A stretch of DNA of 58,993 bases from Geodermatophilus sp. YIM 151500 (GCF_025716945.1 NZ_JAOVZT010000017.1:1-58993), one strand, 5' to 3'; counted from the stretch's first letter, positions 11,951 to 21,082 are shown. Translations and numbers: made by a program. The notes: generated by a model from the letters alone, not told the origin.

Positions 11951-13459
11951 TCACCGCACCTCCCGCAGCCCCTCGGCCGTGGCGATCGCCGACAGCACCG
12001 CCCGGGCCTTGTGCCGCGTCTCGGCCTCCTCGGTCGCCGGGTCGCTGTCGGCCACGATGCCGGCGCCGGCCTGCACGTAGGCGCGCCCCTGGTGCAGCAC
12101 CGCCGTCCGGATGGCGATCGCCATGTCCATGTCGCCGCTGGCGTCGACGTAGCCGACGGTGCCGGCGTACAGCGCCCGCCGGGTGGGCTCCAGCGACTCG
12201 ATGATCTCCATCGCCCGCGGCTTGGGGGCGCCGGAGACGGTGCCCGCGGGGAACGTCGCGTCGAGCACGTCGAGCGCGTCGCGGTCGGCGGCCACCTCGC
12301 CGGCGACGGTGGACACCAGGTGCATGACGTGGCTGTAGTGCTCGACCCGCATGAAGTCGGGCACCTCGACCGAGCCGGGCACGCAGACCCGGCCCAGGTC
12401 GTTGCGCGCCAGGTCGACCAGCATGACGTGCTCGGCGCGCTCCTTGGGGTCGGCCAGCAGCCCCTCGGCGAGCCGGGCGTCCTCCTCGGGCGTGGCCCCG
12501 CGCGGCCGGGTGCCGGCCGGCGGGTGCACCACCGCCGACGTGCCGGTGACCGTCACCAGCGCCTCCGGCGAGGAGCCGACGACGTCGAACGGCGTCTCCC
12601 GGCCGGCGAAGCGCAGCAGGTACATGTACGGCGAGGGGTTGGTCGCCCGCAGCACCCGGTACAGGTCGAGCGCGTCGACGTCGGTGGTCAGCTCGAAGCG
12701 CTGGCTGAGCACCACCTGGAAGGCGTCGCCGGCCCGGATGTGCTCGCGGACCCGCTCGACCCCCTCCTGGAAGACACCGGGCGGCATGTTGCTGCGCACC
12801 GGCGGCGCCTCGGCGGTCGACAGCACCGCCACGCCGGGCGGCGCGGCCTTGGTGAGGTCGGCGGCCATGGCGTCGAGCCGGGCGACCGCGTCGTCCCACG
12901 CCGAGCCGGGGTCGGCCGCGTCGCGCAGCGCGTTGGCGATCAGCAGCACCGTGCCGTCGGAGTGGTCGAGCACGGCCAGGTCGGTGACCAGCATCAGCGC
13001 CACCTCCGGCATGCCGAGGTCGTCGGTGCTGGTGACCGGCAGCCGCTCCAGCCGCCGGACCACGTCGTACCCGAGGTAGCCGACCAGGCCGCCGGTCAGC
13101 GGCGGGAGGTCCGGCGTCCGCGGCGAGCGCAGCCGGCGGGCCAGCACGCGGACGGCGTCGAGCGGGTCGTCGGGCAGCGCGTCGGTGAGCCCGGGCAGCG
13201 GTCCGCCCACCCACAGCGTCGCTCCGTCCCGCTCGGTGAGCACCCCGGCGCTGCGGACGCCGACGAAGCTGTACCGCGCCCACCGCTTGCCCTGCTCGGC
13301 CGACTCCAGCAGCACGGTGCCGGGCCGGTTGGCCGCCAGGGCGCGGTAGATGCCCACGGCGGTCTGCCCGTCGGCCAGCAGCCGCCGGGTCACCGGCACG
13401 ACGGGTGCGTCGCACGCGGCGAACTCCTCGCGGGTCGGCGCGGTCCCCCCGAGCCTCAC
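11951..13459 (-). CDS. trpE: Anthranilate synthase component I
   Basis: 502 residues. Converts chorismate to anthranilate with the TrpG glutaminase, which is not in this window. The N-terminal LLES motif (VLLESAEQG) is part of the tryptophan feedback site. The C-terminal chorismate-binding domain shows SPYMYLLRF, SSPEALV, GTRPRG, DLARNDLGRV and SGAPKPRAMEII. GTG start preceded by an excellent AGGAGGT with 5-base spacing. I found no leader peptide with tandem Trp codons in the 79 bp upstream, so classic attenuation is not supported. Confidence 0.97.
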   Translation of the reverse strand: MRLGGTAPTREEFAACDAPVVPVTRRLLADGQTAVGIYRALAANRPGTVLLESAEQGKRWARYSFVGVRSAGVLTERDGATLWVGGPLPGLTDALPDDPLDAVRVLARRLRSPRTPDLPPLTGGLVGYLGYDVVRRLERLPVTSTDDLGMPEVALMLVTDLAVLDHSDGTVLLIANALRDAADPGSAWDDAVARLDAMAADLTKAAPPGVAVLSTAEAPPVRSNMPPGVFQEGVERVREHIRAGDAFQVVLSQRFELTTDVDALDLYRVLRATNPSPYMYLLRFAGRETPFDVVGSSPEALVTVTGTSAVVHPPAGTRPRGATPEEDARLAEGLLADPKERAEHVMLVDLARNDLGRVCVPGSVEVPDFMRVEHYSHVMHLVSTVAGEVAADRDALDVLDATFPAGTVSGAPKPRAMEIIESLEPTRRALYAGTVGYVDASGDMDMAIAIRTAVLHQGRAYVQAGAGIVADSDPATEEAETRHKARAVLSAIATAEGLREVR

Positions 13460-13538
13460 GCGGCACCTCCTCCGCGCGTCCCGGGAGCCGCTCCGCCGCT
13501 CGACCGCCGACCTCGCCGCGGTGCTCGCGAACCCGTCG

Positions 13539-13916
13539 TCACGCCGCCGCTCCGCGCACGGCCGGCAGCTCCCGCGAGAAGCAGCTGCGGGTGCCGGTGT
13601 GGCAGGCCGGGCCCTCCTGGTCGACCAGGACCAGCAGCGCGTCGCCGTCGCAGTCCAGCCGCACGTCGCGCACCCACTGCCGGTTCCCCGACGTCTCGCC
13701 CTTCACCCAGTGCTCGCCGCGGCTGCGCGACCAGTAGGTCGCCCGCCCGGTCGTCAGCGTGCGGCGCAGCGCCTCGTCGTCCATCCAGGCGAGCATGAGC
13801 ACCTCGCCGGTGTCGTGCTGCTGCACGAGGGCGGCGACCAGGCCCGCCGGATCGCGACGGAGCAGGGCGGCCACCCGCGGGTCGAGGGCGGGCTCGGTGG
13901 GCGGTGCGGCGGACAT
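13539..13916 (-). CDS. hisI: Phosphoribosyl-AMP cyclohydrolase
   Basis: 125 residues from ATG 13914-13916; third step of histidine synthesis. No HisE domain is fused. Zinc/catalytic cysteines lie in DCDGDA and [10 protein letters not shown]; the family block WMDDEAL...TYWSRSR...[11 protein letters not shown] is complete. A longer in-frame start 18 bp upstream is possible, but the putative leaderless promoter ends exactly 6 bases before this ATG. Together with trpE downstream this is the usual actinobacterial his-trp junction. Confidence 0.96.
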   Translation of the reverse strand: MSAAPPTEPALDPRVAALLRRDPAGLVAALVQQHDTGEVLMLAWMDDEALRRTLTTGRATYWSRSRGEHWVKGETSGNRQWVRDVRLDCDGDALLVLVDQEGPACHTGTRSCFSRELPAVRGAAA

Positions 13917-13928
13917 GCCGCCAGTGTC
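13917..13928 (-). promoter_or_regulatory. Putative leaderless -10 of hisI (GACACT + 6 bases + ATG)
   Basis: Minus-strand GACACT (13923-13928) then GGCGGC then ATG. It shares the 12-mer GCGGGACACTGG with the trpB start (13921-13932 here, 10040-10051 there). Confidence 0.5.
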
Positions 13929-13941
13929 CCGCACCTCCCCG

Positions 13942-14688
13942 TCAGGACCGCGCGCCGCCGCGGGACCAGCGCCGCACCTCGCCGCTCGCCAGGAGCCCGA
14001 GGGCGACCAGCGGGGCGGCGGCGAAGAGGCCGGCGCCCACGAGCAGGAGTCCCCCGAGACCGTCGCCGGCCAGGCCGACCAGCCGCACCGCCCAGTACAG
14101 CGCCAGCGCGACCTGGCCGCCGAGCCCGGCGACCAGCGCGCGCCAGGCGGCCCGCGGACCGAGCCGCACGGTCCACCGACCGAGGCGGACCGGCCTCGCG
14201 CGGCGCTGCAGCACGAGCACCCCGCCCGCGACCAGCGGGACGACCGACACCAGCTGGACGGCGGCGAGCACCGTCCCCTCGCTCGCCAGCGCGGTGGTGC
14301 GCGCCGACGAGTAACCCGGCGCGCCGCTGACCGCGAGCTCGGCCAGCGAGGCGAAGAACCAGACGTAGAGCGAGGCGAGCAGCACGAGCCCCGCCTGCAC
14401 GAAGGCCAGCACGGCCGCGGCCACCAGCCGTCCCGGGCGGGAGGGGGCGGCCGGGCGCCGAGGCGTCGTCCAGCCGGGCCAGCCGGGGACGGGTTCCCAC
14501 GCCGGCCCGTACGGGGGGCCGAGGGCGGCGGCGGGCCGGCCCCATCCCGCGTAGGGGTGCGGCGGCGGCGCGGTCGGCGGCGGGCCGGTGTACGGCGGCC
14601 CCGGCTCGGTCACCGTGGCCGGGTCGGCCCAGGGGTCCCCGGACGGCGACCGCCCGCCGTCCCCGCCGTCCGGTTCCCAGCGCGTCAC
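13942..14688 (-). CDS. Proline-rich N-terminus, four-helix membrane protein, unknown function
   Basis: 248 residues, GTG start (14686-14688) behind GGGAGGGAGGGG. Residues 1-85 are hydrophilic and rich in Pro, Gly and Trp. Then four hydrophobic segments (about 87-110, 132-155, 182-205 and 210-232). The layout resembles the many cytosolic-tail membrane proteins annotated as hypothetical in high-GC actinobacteria. I do not recognise a family. Follows two similar small membrane proteins in the same orientation. Confidence 0.7.
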   Translation of the reverse strand: MTRWEPDGGDGGRSPSGDPWADPATVTEPGPPYTGPPPTAPPPHPYAGWGRPAAALGPPYGPAWEPVPGWPGWTTPRRPAAPSRPGRLVAAAVLAFVQAGLVLLASLYVWFFASLAELAVSGAPGYSSARTTALASEGTVLAAVQLVSVVPLVAGGVLVLQRRARPVRLGRWTVRLGPRAAWRALVAGLGGQVALALYWAVRLVGLAGDGLGGLLLVGAGLFAAAPLVALGLLASGEVRRWSRGGARS

Positions 14689-14736
14689 CGAACCCCTCCC
14701 TCCCGCGGGGCGCTCCGCTCCGCGCTCGGCGCGACG

Positions 14737-15270
14737 CTAGCCGCCCGTCCGACCGCGACGCCCTCCCCGGGCGGGACGGCGCACCGCGGCCGGGGCGCTC
14801 CACGCGCGGACCGGGCGCCGCAGGCAGGTGGCCAGCGCCCCGACCGGGGCGACGAGCAGCAGCAGCGACGACCACAGCGGCGCGCCCCCGCCGAGGGCGC
14901 CGAAGAGCAGCGCCAGGCCGAGCAGCGACACGAGCGGGACGGCGCTGGCGACGGCGAGCACGAGCCAGCCCCGCGCGCGGCCGGTGAACACGAGGACCGA
15001 GCCGGCGAGCGCGACGGCGGCGAGGACGAGGGGGACGGCGAGGAAGCGGTCCAGCCCGGCCCCGGGCTCGCGCAGGAGCCAGGCCAGGTACCCGTCGACC
15101 ACCGCGACGAGCACGCCGAAGACCGCGGCGAGGACGGCTGCGGTCGGCCGGGCCTGCGGTCGGGTCGGCGCGACCGCACGCGGCGCCGCCCGCGGGGACC
15201 GGCGGACCGGCGCGGCCCGCGGGGACCGACGGGCCGGTGCCGACCGGGGCGGTCTCCGGGACGACGGCAT
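14737..15270 (-). CDS. Small four-helix membrane protein, unknown function
   Basis: 177 residues. The N-terminal 40 residues are Arg/Pro/Ala-rich with a duplicated RRSPRAAP. Four hydrophobic segments follow and then a basic tail. ATG 15268-15270 is preceded by TACCCT at 6 bases, matching the leaderless pattern. The basic ends on both sides suggest both termini are cytoplasmic. No family recognised. Confidence 0.65.
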   Translation of the reverse strand: MPSSRRPPRSAPARRSPRAAPVRRSPRAAPRAVAPTRPQARPTAAVLAAVFGVLVAVVDGYLAWLLREPGAGLDRFLAVPLVLAAVALAGSVLVFTGRARGWLVLAVASAVPLVSLLGLALLFGALGGGAPLWSSLLLLVAPVGALATCLRRPVRAWSAPAAVRRPARGGRRGRTGG

Positions 15271-15282
15271 GCCCGGAGGGTA
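15271..15282 (-). promoter_or_regulatory. Putative leaderless -10 (TACCCT + 6 bases + ATG)
   Basis: Minus-strand TACCCT at 15277-15282, CCGGGC, then ATG of the 177-residue membrane protein. Confidence 0.5.
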
Positions 15283-15354
15283 GGTCGCCGTCCCCGGCCG
15301 GCGCCGCGGCCGGCGAGGGCGTCAGGGCCGGACGACCCTCCCGCCCGGGCGGCC

Positions 15355-15786
15355 TCAGGGCCGGGCGACGCGCTCGGCGCGCCGGGCGGCCACCCACCGG
15401 CGCACGCCGGGCAGCACCGCCAGCACGACGGCCGCCCCCGGGACGAGCAGCGACGGCAGCGCGAACGCCCGGTCGTCACCGCTCAGGCCGCCGGACAGCA
15501 GGCCGAACAGGACGACGCCGGTGACCAGCGCGGCCGACAAGGCGAGCGGCAGCCATGACCGGCCGAGCAGCAGCAGCACCGCTCCGACGAGCAGCCCGGC
15601 GAGCACCACGAGCGGCAGCGCGATCAGCGCCACCCCCGCCGCTCCCGGCGAGCCGCCGGAGAAGGCGACCGCCACCAAGGCGAACGCCGCGGGCACCAGG
15701 GCGCTGACCAGGGCCAGGAGGGCGGCGGCGATCGCGGCGGCCGGAGGGCGGCGCGGAACGGAGCCGGCGGGCGGCTGGTCGGGCAC
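15355..15786 (-). CDS. Small four-helix membrane protein, unknown function
   Basis: 143 residues, almost entirely hydrophobic: segments near 17-40, 48-72, 74-98 and 108-126, with a basic C-terminus (RRWVAARRAERVARP). GTG start at 15784-15786 with TAGGCT-N6 directly upstream. No recognised domain. It sits 18 bp after the ABC exporter stop but appears to have its own promoter. Confidence 0.65.
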   Translation of the reverse strand: MPDQPPAGSVPRRPPAAAIAAALLALVSALVPAAFALVAVAFSGGSPGAAGVALIALPLVVLAGLLVGAVLLLLGRSWLPLALSAALVTGVVLFGLLSGGLSGDDRAFALPSLLVPGAAVVLAVLPGVRRWVAARRAERVARP

Positions 15787-15798
15787 GGGCGCAGCCTA
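15787..15798 (-). promoter_or_regulatory. Putative leaderless -10 (TAGGCT + 6 bases + GTG)
   Basis: Minus-strand TAGGCT at 15793-15798, GCGCCC, then GTG. The same hexamer and spacing precede the LON-domain gene at 33479. Confidence 0.5.
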
Positions 15799-15803
15799 GG
15801 TGG

Positions 15804-17669
15804 TCAGCCCACGGGCTCCGGCTCACCGGCCGAGGACCGCCGCCAGGAGGCGTGCAGCCGGGCGTAGGGGCCCTCGGCGTCCACCAGCTCGGCGTGCGTG
15901 CCGCGCTGCACGATGCGGCCGGCGTCGACGACGAGCACCTCGTCGGCGCGCTCGGCGGTCGACAGCCGGTGGGCGATGGTCAGCGTCGTCCGCCCCGCCG
16001 TCAGCGTGTCCAGCGCCCGGGTGAGCCGGCGCTCGGTGGCCGGGTCGACGGCGCTGGTCGCCTCGTCGAGCACGAGCAGGTCGGGATCGGCCACGTACGC
16101 CCGGGCGACGGCGACCAGCTGGCGCTCGCCCGCCGACAGCGACTCGCCGCGCTGCCCGACCGGCGTGGCCACCCCCTGCGCCAGGCCCTCGACCCAGGCG
16201 CCGAGCCCGAGCTCGTCGAAGGCGGCGGCCACGTGCGCATCGGTCATCCCGGGCCTTCCGTAGCGGACGTTGTCGGCCACCGTCGCGTCGAACAGGAAGC
16301 CGTCCTGCGGGACCATGACGACCCGCTCGCGCAGCGAGGCGAAGGCGACCTCCGGCAGCGGGACCCAGCCGCCGGGTGCGGCGTCGCCACCGGCGTCCGA
16401 GCCGGCGTCGGAGCCGAGCAGCACCCGTCCCTCGGTCGGGTCCATCAGCCGGGTCACCAGCTTGGCGAAGGTGGTCTTGCCCGACCCGGTCTCCCCCACG
16501 ACGGCGACCCGCGTGCGGGGGGCGATGGTCAGGTCGACGCCGTCCAGGGCGTTGCGCGCCGCCGGCGCGTAGCGGAAGGACACCCGCTCGAAGCGGACGC
16601 CCAGCGGGCCGTCCGGCAGCTCCCGCGCCGCGCCGGTGCCGGAGGTCGCGGGGTCGGCGACGTCGGGGGCGGTGTCGAGGACGTCGAGCACGCGGCGGAA
16701 GCCGGCCAGGGCGTTCTGCGCCTCGGTGAGCACCTCGCTGGCCATCTGCACCGGGGCGACGAACAGCGTGACGAGGAAGAGGAAGGCGACCAACGTGCCC
16801 GCGGTGATGTCGCCGGCCAGGCCGAGCCACACGCCGACGACGACGACGGCGGCGTTGGCCACCGCGGCGACGAACTCGCCGGTGACGAAGACCGCCGCGG
16901 TGGTGCGCTGGGCGCGGACCGAGGCGCGGTAGTGCCGGTCGATCGCCCGCTCGATGCGGGCGGCGGTGCGCTCGCGGACCCCGTAGGCCCGCACGGTCGA
17001 GGCGCCGACCACCGACTCGGAGACCGCGGCGAGCACGTCGCCGACCCGCTCGCGGACGACGCCGTAGCGGGTGGCCAGCCGGCGGGCGAAGAGGCGGACG
17101 GCGACGGTCAGCGGCACGAAGCAGGCGAGCACGAGCAGCGTCAGCTGCCAGGAGTAGACGGCCATGACGACGGTGGCCACGGTCAGCTGCCCGAGGCTGA
17201 TGACGCCGAGCACGCCGCCCCACTGCATGAACGTCGACAGCTGGTCGACGTCGCTGGTGACCCGGGAGACCAGCGACCCGCGCCGCTGGGCCTGCTGGTG
17301 CAGCACCGACAGGTCGTGCACGTGCCGGAAGGCCCGCACCCGCAGACCGGCCAGCGCGGTCTCCGTCGTCCTGAACAACCGGACGTTCATCCGGTAGACC
17401 GCCACCGCGGTGAGCAGCACCACGGCGGCGCTGACCAGCACCAGGCGCTGGACCAGCTCGACGTCCGGGCCACCCGGCGCGGTCAGGCCGCGGTCGATCG
17501 TCTGCTGCACCGCGATCGGCACCACCACGCGCCCGGCGGTGGCCAGGAGCGCCAGGGCGAAGGTCACCGGCAGTCCCCGGCGGAACTCGGGCATCATCCG
17601 CAGGCCCCGGCGCAGCGTGGCCAGCGCGCCCTCGGGGCGCCGGTCGGCGGGCAGGTCGATCTCGCTCAC
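15804..17669 (-). CDS. ABC exporter half-transporter (membrane + ATPase), partner B
   Basis: 621 residues: six-helix exporter domain (about 30-320) fused to an ATPase. Walker A GETGSGKTT, Walker B LLVLDEATSA with the catalytic Glu, and the H-loop IAHRLST are intact. The signature is the non-canonical LSAGERQ. A Gly/Ser/Asp insertion (GSDAGSDAGGDAAP) sits between Walker A and the Q-loop. With the upstream gene at 17725 it forms a two-subunit multidrug-type exporter; the pattern of intact and altered motifs fits a heterodimer with one degenerate ATP site. Substrate unknown. Confidence 0.9.
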   Translation of the reverse strand: MSEIDLPADRRPEGALATLRRGLRMMPEFRRGLPVTFALALLATAGRVVVPIAVQQTIDRGLTAPGGPDVELVQRLVLVSAAVVLLTAVAVYRMNVRLFRTTETALAGLRVRAFRHVHDLSVLHQQAQRRGSLVSRVTSDVDQLSTFMQWGGVLGVISLGQLTVATVVMAVYSWQLTLLVLACFVPLTVAVRLFARRLATRYGVVRERVGDVLAAVSESVVGASTVRAYGVRERTAARIERAIDRHYRASVRAQRTTAAVFVTGEFVAAVANAAVVVVGVWLGLAGDITAGTLVAFLFLVTLFVAPVQMASEVLTEAQNALAGFRRVLDVLDTAPDVADPATSGTGAARELPDGPLGVRFERVSFRYAPAARNALDGVDLTIAPRTRVAVVGETGSGKTTFAKLVTRLMDPTEGRVLLGSDAGSDAGGDAAPGGWVPLPEVAFASLRERVVMVPQDGFLFDATVADNVRYGRPGMTDAHVAAAFDELGLGAWVEGLAQGVATPVGQRGESLSAGERQLVAVARAYVADPDLLVLDEATSAVDPATERRLTRALDTLTAGRTTLTIAHRLSTAERADEVLVVDAGRIVQRGTHAELVDAEGPYARLHASWRRSSAGEPEPVG

Positions 17670-17724
17670 CGGTCCGTCCGTTCGCTCCCGCGGGGCGCTC
17701 CGCTGCCCGCTCGTCCCCCGCCGG

Positions 17725-19512
17725 TCACGCCGACACCCCGACGCCGTCGGCCTGGGCGTAGGCCCGCACCAGCGCGGCGTAGCCGGGCACCTCGGCGAGC
17801 AGCTGCTCGTGGCTGCCGCGGGCCAGCACCCGCCCGTGCTCGAGCCACACCACCTCGTCGGCCAGCGCGATGGTGGCCTGCCGGTACGCGACCACGACGA
17901 CCGTGGAGGGGCGGTCGGCGGCGCGCAGCGCGTCGAGGATCTGCGCCTCGACCGCGGGGTCGACCGCGCTGGTCGCGTCGTCGAGGACCAGCAGCCGGGG
18001 GCGCCGGACGACCGCCCGCGCCAGCGCCAGCCGCTGCCGCTGCCCGCCGGACAGCGACGCGCCGCGCTCGCCGACCCGGGTGTCGAGACCGTCGGGCAGC
18101 GCGTCGACGAACTCCTCGGCGGCGGCCACCCGCAGCGCGGCCCGCACCTGCTCGTCGTCGTACGGCCCGCCGAGCGTGACGTTCTCGCGCACCGTGTCGT
18201 CGAACAGGAAGGTGCTCTGCGCGACGAACGCGACCGCGCCGCTCACCTCGCCCTCGCGCAGGCGGCGGAGGTCGACGTCGTCGAGCAGCACCGCGCCGTC
18301 GGCCGGGTCGACCAGGCGGACCAGCAGGCCGGCGAGGGTGGACTTCCCCGAGCCGGTGGGCCCGACGACGGCCACCGTGCTGCCGGCGGCGACGTCGAAG
18401 GTGACGCCGTCCAGGGTGCGGCGGGGCGACCCGTCGAAGGCGAAGCCGACGCCGCGGACGTCGAGCCCGGCCCCCGCCGTCCCGCGCGGGGCCGGTTCGG
18501 TGCCGAAGGGCGTCTCGCCGGTCGCCGCGAGCACCGGCGCGACCCGGTCGAAGCCGGCCAGGGCGCGCGGCAGGTCGGCGAGCACCCAGCCGATCGCGCG
18601 GATCGGGAGCACGAGGAGCGTGAACAGGTAGGCGATCGACACCAGGTCGCCGGCGCCGGTGACGCCGTCGACGACCCGGCCGGCGCCGAGGAGCAGCACC
18701 GCGAGGACGCCCAGGTTGGGCAGCGCCTCCATGATCGGGTCGAACAGGCCGCGCACCCGGCCGACGGCGACCAGCCCGTCGCGCAGCTGCCCGGCCCGGG
18801 CGGCGAAGCGGTCGGTCTCGCCGCCCTCGCGCCCGAGGGTCTTGACGACCAGGGCCGCGTCGAAGCTCTCGTGCGCGATCTCGCTGACCTCGGCGCGCAG
18901 CTGCTGTGCCCGCCGCATCCGCGGCGACATGGCCCGGGAGTAGAAGTAGTTGGCGAGCAGGACGGCGGGGAAGACGACCAGGCCGACCAGCGCGAGCAGT
19001 GGATCGGTGAGCACCAGGACCACGGCCGTGATCGCGATCATCACGATGGCGCCGCAGGCGAAGGGCAGCGGCGCGACGAAGAACCAGGCCGCCTCGACGT
19101 CGGCGTTGGCGTTGGACAGCAGCTGCCCGGTGGGGTGCCGGGTGTGCCAGGACAGCGGCAGCCGCAGGTACTGGCCGGTGACCCGGCGCCGGTAGTCGGC
19201 CTGCAGGCGGTAGCCCATGACGCCGGCGAACAGCCGGCGGCCGAGGATGCCCAGGATCTTCAGGACGGCGACCCCGAGGATCGCCGTCGCCGCCAGCGCG
19301 AGCGCGCCCGCGGTCGTGGCGCCGTTCTCGAAGGCGGGCAGCAGGACCCCGTCGGTGACCTCGCCGATGACGTAGGCGCTGGCCACGGTCATGACGCCGT
19401 ACAGGCAGCTCGCGGTGAAGGCGAGCGCGAACATGCCGCGTTGCTCGCGGATGGCCCGGCCCGCGTGGCGGAGCCCGCGCCGCAGGACGGCGGCGTCTGG
19501 ACGGCGGGGCAC
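17725..19512 (-). CDS. ABC exporter half-transporter (membrane + ATPase), partner A
   Basis: 595 residues from GTG 19510-19512, chosen because GAGGAG sits 5 bases upstream; an alternative GTG lies at 19533. Six-helix domain (about 25-310), then an ATPase with Walker A GPTGSGKST and canonical signature LSGGQRQR. Walker B reads LLVLDDATSA (Asp where the catalytic Glu belongs), and the H-loop His is replaced (VAYRQAT). This marks it as the catalytically weakened half of a heterodimer with the downstream gene. First gene of the operon; the upstream region has a -10 (TAGGGT) and an inverted repeat. Confidence 0.9.
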   Translation of the reverse strand: MPRRPDAAVLRRGLRHAGRAIREQRGMFALAFTASCLYGVMTVASAYVIGEVTDGVLLPAFENGATTAGALALAATAILGVAVLKILGILGRRLFAGVMGYRLQADYRRRVTGQYLRLPLSWHTRHPTGQLLSNANADVEAAWFFVAPLPFACGAIVMIAITAVVLVLTDPLLALVGLVVFPAVLLANYFYSRAMSPRMRRAQQLRAEVSEIAHESFDAALVVKTLGREGGETDRFAARAGQLRDGLVAVGRVRGLFDPIMEALPNLGVLAVLLLGAGRVVDGVTGAGDLVSIAYLFTLLVLPIRAIGWVLADLPRALAGFDRVAPVLAATGETPFGTEPAPRGTAGAGLDVRGVGFAFDGSPRRTLDGVTFDVAAGSTVAVVGPTGSGKSTLAGLLVRLVDPADGAVLLDDVDLRRLREGEVSGAVAFVAQSTFLFDDTVRENVTLGGPYDDEQVRAALRVAAAEEFVDALPDGLDTRVGERGASLSGGQRQRLALARAVVRRPRLLVLDDATSAVDPAVEAQILDALRAADRPSTVVVVAYRQATIALADEVVWLEHGRVLARGSHEQLLAEVPGYAALVRAYAQADGVGVSA

Positions 19513-19546
19513 GGCACTCCTCGGGTCTCGCACGGTCTCCTGCGGA

Positions 19547-19552
19547 ACCCTA
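19547..19552 (-). promoter_or_regulatory. -10 element (TAGGGT) of the ABC exporter operon
   Basis: Minus-strand TAGGGT about 34 bases upstream of the chosen GTG. The palindrome at 19560-19574 lies directly upstream, between the -10 and the expected -35 position. No consensus -35 is seen. Confidence 0.45.
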
Positions 19553-19559
19553 CGCTTTC

Positions 19560-19574
19560 GTTAGCTCCGCTAAC
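19560..19574. promoter_or_regulatory. MarR-type operator: GTTAGC-TCC-GCTAAC inverted repeat
   Basis: Perfect 6-bp inverted repeat with a 3-bp centre, in the divergent region between the ABC exporter and the TIGR03085-like gene. TTAG/CTAA half-sites of this geometry are common for MarR-family repressors that control two-gene ABC exporters in actinobacteria. No MarR gene is in the window. Confidence 0.6.
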
Positions 19575-19614
19575 CACTCGTTTTCGGGGACCGCAGGGGC
19601 GGTAACCACCGGCG

Positions 19615-20229
19615 GTGGGCGACTCTTCCCTGGCCGCGCGCGAGCGCGCGGCGCTGGCCGACCTCCTCGACCGGCTGGGTCCGGACGCACCGACCCGCTG
19701 CGCGGGCTGGCGCACGGCGCATCTGGCCGCGCACGTCGTCGTCCGCGACTCCCGGCCCGACGCCATGCCCGGCTTCGCGCTGGAGGGTGTGCGCGCCGCG
19801 CGTCGGCTGACCGACCGGGCGCACGCGCTGGAGGACCGGTTGCGGGCGTCGCTGCCCTACGCCGAGCTGGTGGCGCGGGTGCGCTCCGGCCCGCCGGCGT
19901 GGTCGCCGGTCGGCTGGCCGGTGCTCGCCGGGCTGGTGAACACCGTGGAGTTCGCGATCCACCACGAGGACGTCCGCCGCGCGCAGCGCGAGTGGGAGCC
20001 GCGCGTCCTGCCGCGGGCCGACCAGGACCGGCTGTGGCGCGAGGTCGCCGTCTTCGGCCGGGCGGCCGCCGGCCGCGCGCCCGGCGCGCTGGTGCTGGCC
20101 CGCTCGGACGCGCCGGACCAGCACCGCCGGTTCGGCTCGGGACCGGTGACGACGGTGCGCGGCGAGCCGCTCGAGCTGCTGCTGTGGGCCGGCGGCCGCC
20201 GCGACGCGGCCCGCGTCGACGTCACCTGA
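19615..20229 (+). CDS. TIGR03085-family protein (DinB/mycothiol-maleylpyruvate isomerase-like fold)
   Basis: 204 residues. The opening (ARERAALADLLDRLGPDAPT, then CAGWRTAHLAAHVVVRD) is typical of the TIGR03085 group, related to mycothiol-dependent maleylpyruvate isomerase N-terminal domains. Metal-ligand histidines are likely H44 (AAHVV) plus the pair in FAIHHEDVRRA. The family occurs in mycothiol-producing actinobacteria; the actual reaction is not known to me. GTG start at 19615 without a strong ribosome site. Transcribed away from the ABC exporter, sharing the operator region. Confidence 0.82.
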   Translation: MGDSSLAARERAALADLLDRLGPDAPTRCAGWRTAHLAAHVVVRDSRPDAMPGFALEGVRAARRLTDRAHALEDRLRASLPYAELVARVRSGPPAWSPVGWPVLAGLVNTVEFAIHHEDVRRAQREWEPRVLPRADQDRLWREVAVFGRAAAGRAPGALVLARSDAPDQHRRFGSGPVTTVRGEPLELLLWAGGRRDAARVDVT

Positions 20230-20287
20230 CCGGAGTGGATCCGTGCGGGTCACGCGCACGTCCTGTCTCCGGTCACGCGCGTCCGGC

Positions 20288-21082
20288 TCAGGTCAGGGGC
20301 GAGTCGCCCCCCTCGCGCACCGGGATGCCGGCGCGGGCGAGACCGGCCTTGACGTCGCCGATCCGCAGCCGGCCGAAGTGGAAGACGCTCGCGGCCAGCA
20401 CCGCGTCGGCGCCGGCCTCGACCGCGGGCGGGAAGTGCTCGACCGCGCCGGCTCCCCCGCTGGCGATCAGCGGCACGGTCACCGCCGCCCGCGCGGCCCG
20501 GATCAGCTCGGTGTCGAAGCCGGCCTGCGTGCCGTCGGCGTCCATGGAGTTGAGCAGGACCTCCCCCGCGCCGAGCTCGGCCGCCCGCACGACCCACCCG
20601 ACGGCGTCGATGCCGGTGCTGCGCCGGCCGCCGTGCGTGGTGACCTCCCACCCCGAGTCCGTCCTCGTGCCCTCCGGGCAGCGGCGGGCGTCGAGGGAGA
20701 GCACCAGCACCTGGCGGCCGAACCGGTCGGCGATCTCGGCGATCAGCTCCGGCCGCGCGACGGCGGCGGTGTTCACGGCCACCTTGTCGGCGCCGGCGCG
20801 GAGCAGCCGGTCGACGTCGTCGGGACTGCGCACCCCGCCGCCCACGGTGAGCGGGATGAACACGCTCTCCGCGGTCCGGCGGACCACGTCGTAGGTGGTC
20901 TCCCGGTCGCCGGAGCTGGCCGTGATGTCGAGGAAGGTCAGCTCGTCGGCGCCCTCGGCGTCGTACACGCGGGCCATCTCGACCGGGTCGCCGGCGTCGC
21001 GCAGGTCGACGAACCGGACGCCCTTGACCACCCGCCCCGCGTCGACGTCCAGGCAGGGGATGACGCGGACGGCCAGACTCAT
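20288..21082 (-). CDS. hisF: Imidazole glycerol phosphate synthase cyclase subunit
   Basis: 264 residues, TIM barrel; with HisH makes imidazole glycerol phosphate and AICAR from PRFAR. Catalytic aspartates: D11 in [14 protein letters not shown] and the Asp in NSMDADGTQ. Phosphate loops GGGVRSP and ASGGAG are intact. ATG 21080-21082 follows GGGAG. Gap to the Rid-family gene upstream is 25 bp, so priA-rid-hisF read as an operon. Confidence 0.97.
   Translation of the reverse strand: MSLAVRVIPCLDVDAGRVVKGVRFVDLRDAGDPVEMARVYDAEGADELTFLDITASSGDRETTYDVVRRTAESVFIPLTVGGGVRSPDDVDRLLRAGADKVAVNTAAVARPELIAEIADRFGRQVLVLSLDARRCPEGTRTDSGWEVTTHGGRRSTGIDAVGWVVRAAELGAGEVLLNSMDADGTQAGFDTELIRAARAAVTVPLIASGGAGAVEHFPPAVEAGADAVLAASVFHFGRLRIGDVKAGLARAGIPVREGGDSPLT

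Noticed and set aside
13460-13538. Trp attenuator leader peptide before trpE
   Set aside because: No short frame with tandem Trp codons and no alternative hairpins in the 79-bp gap.
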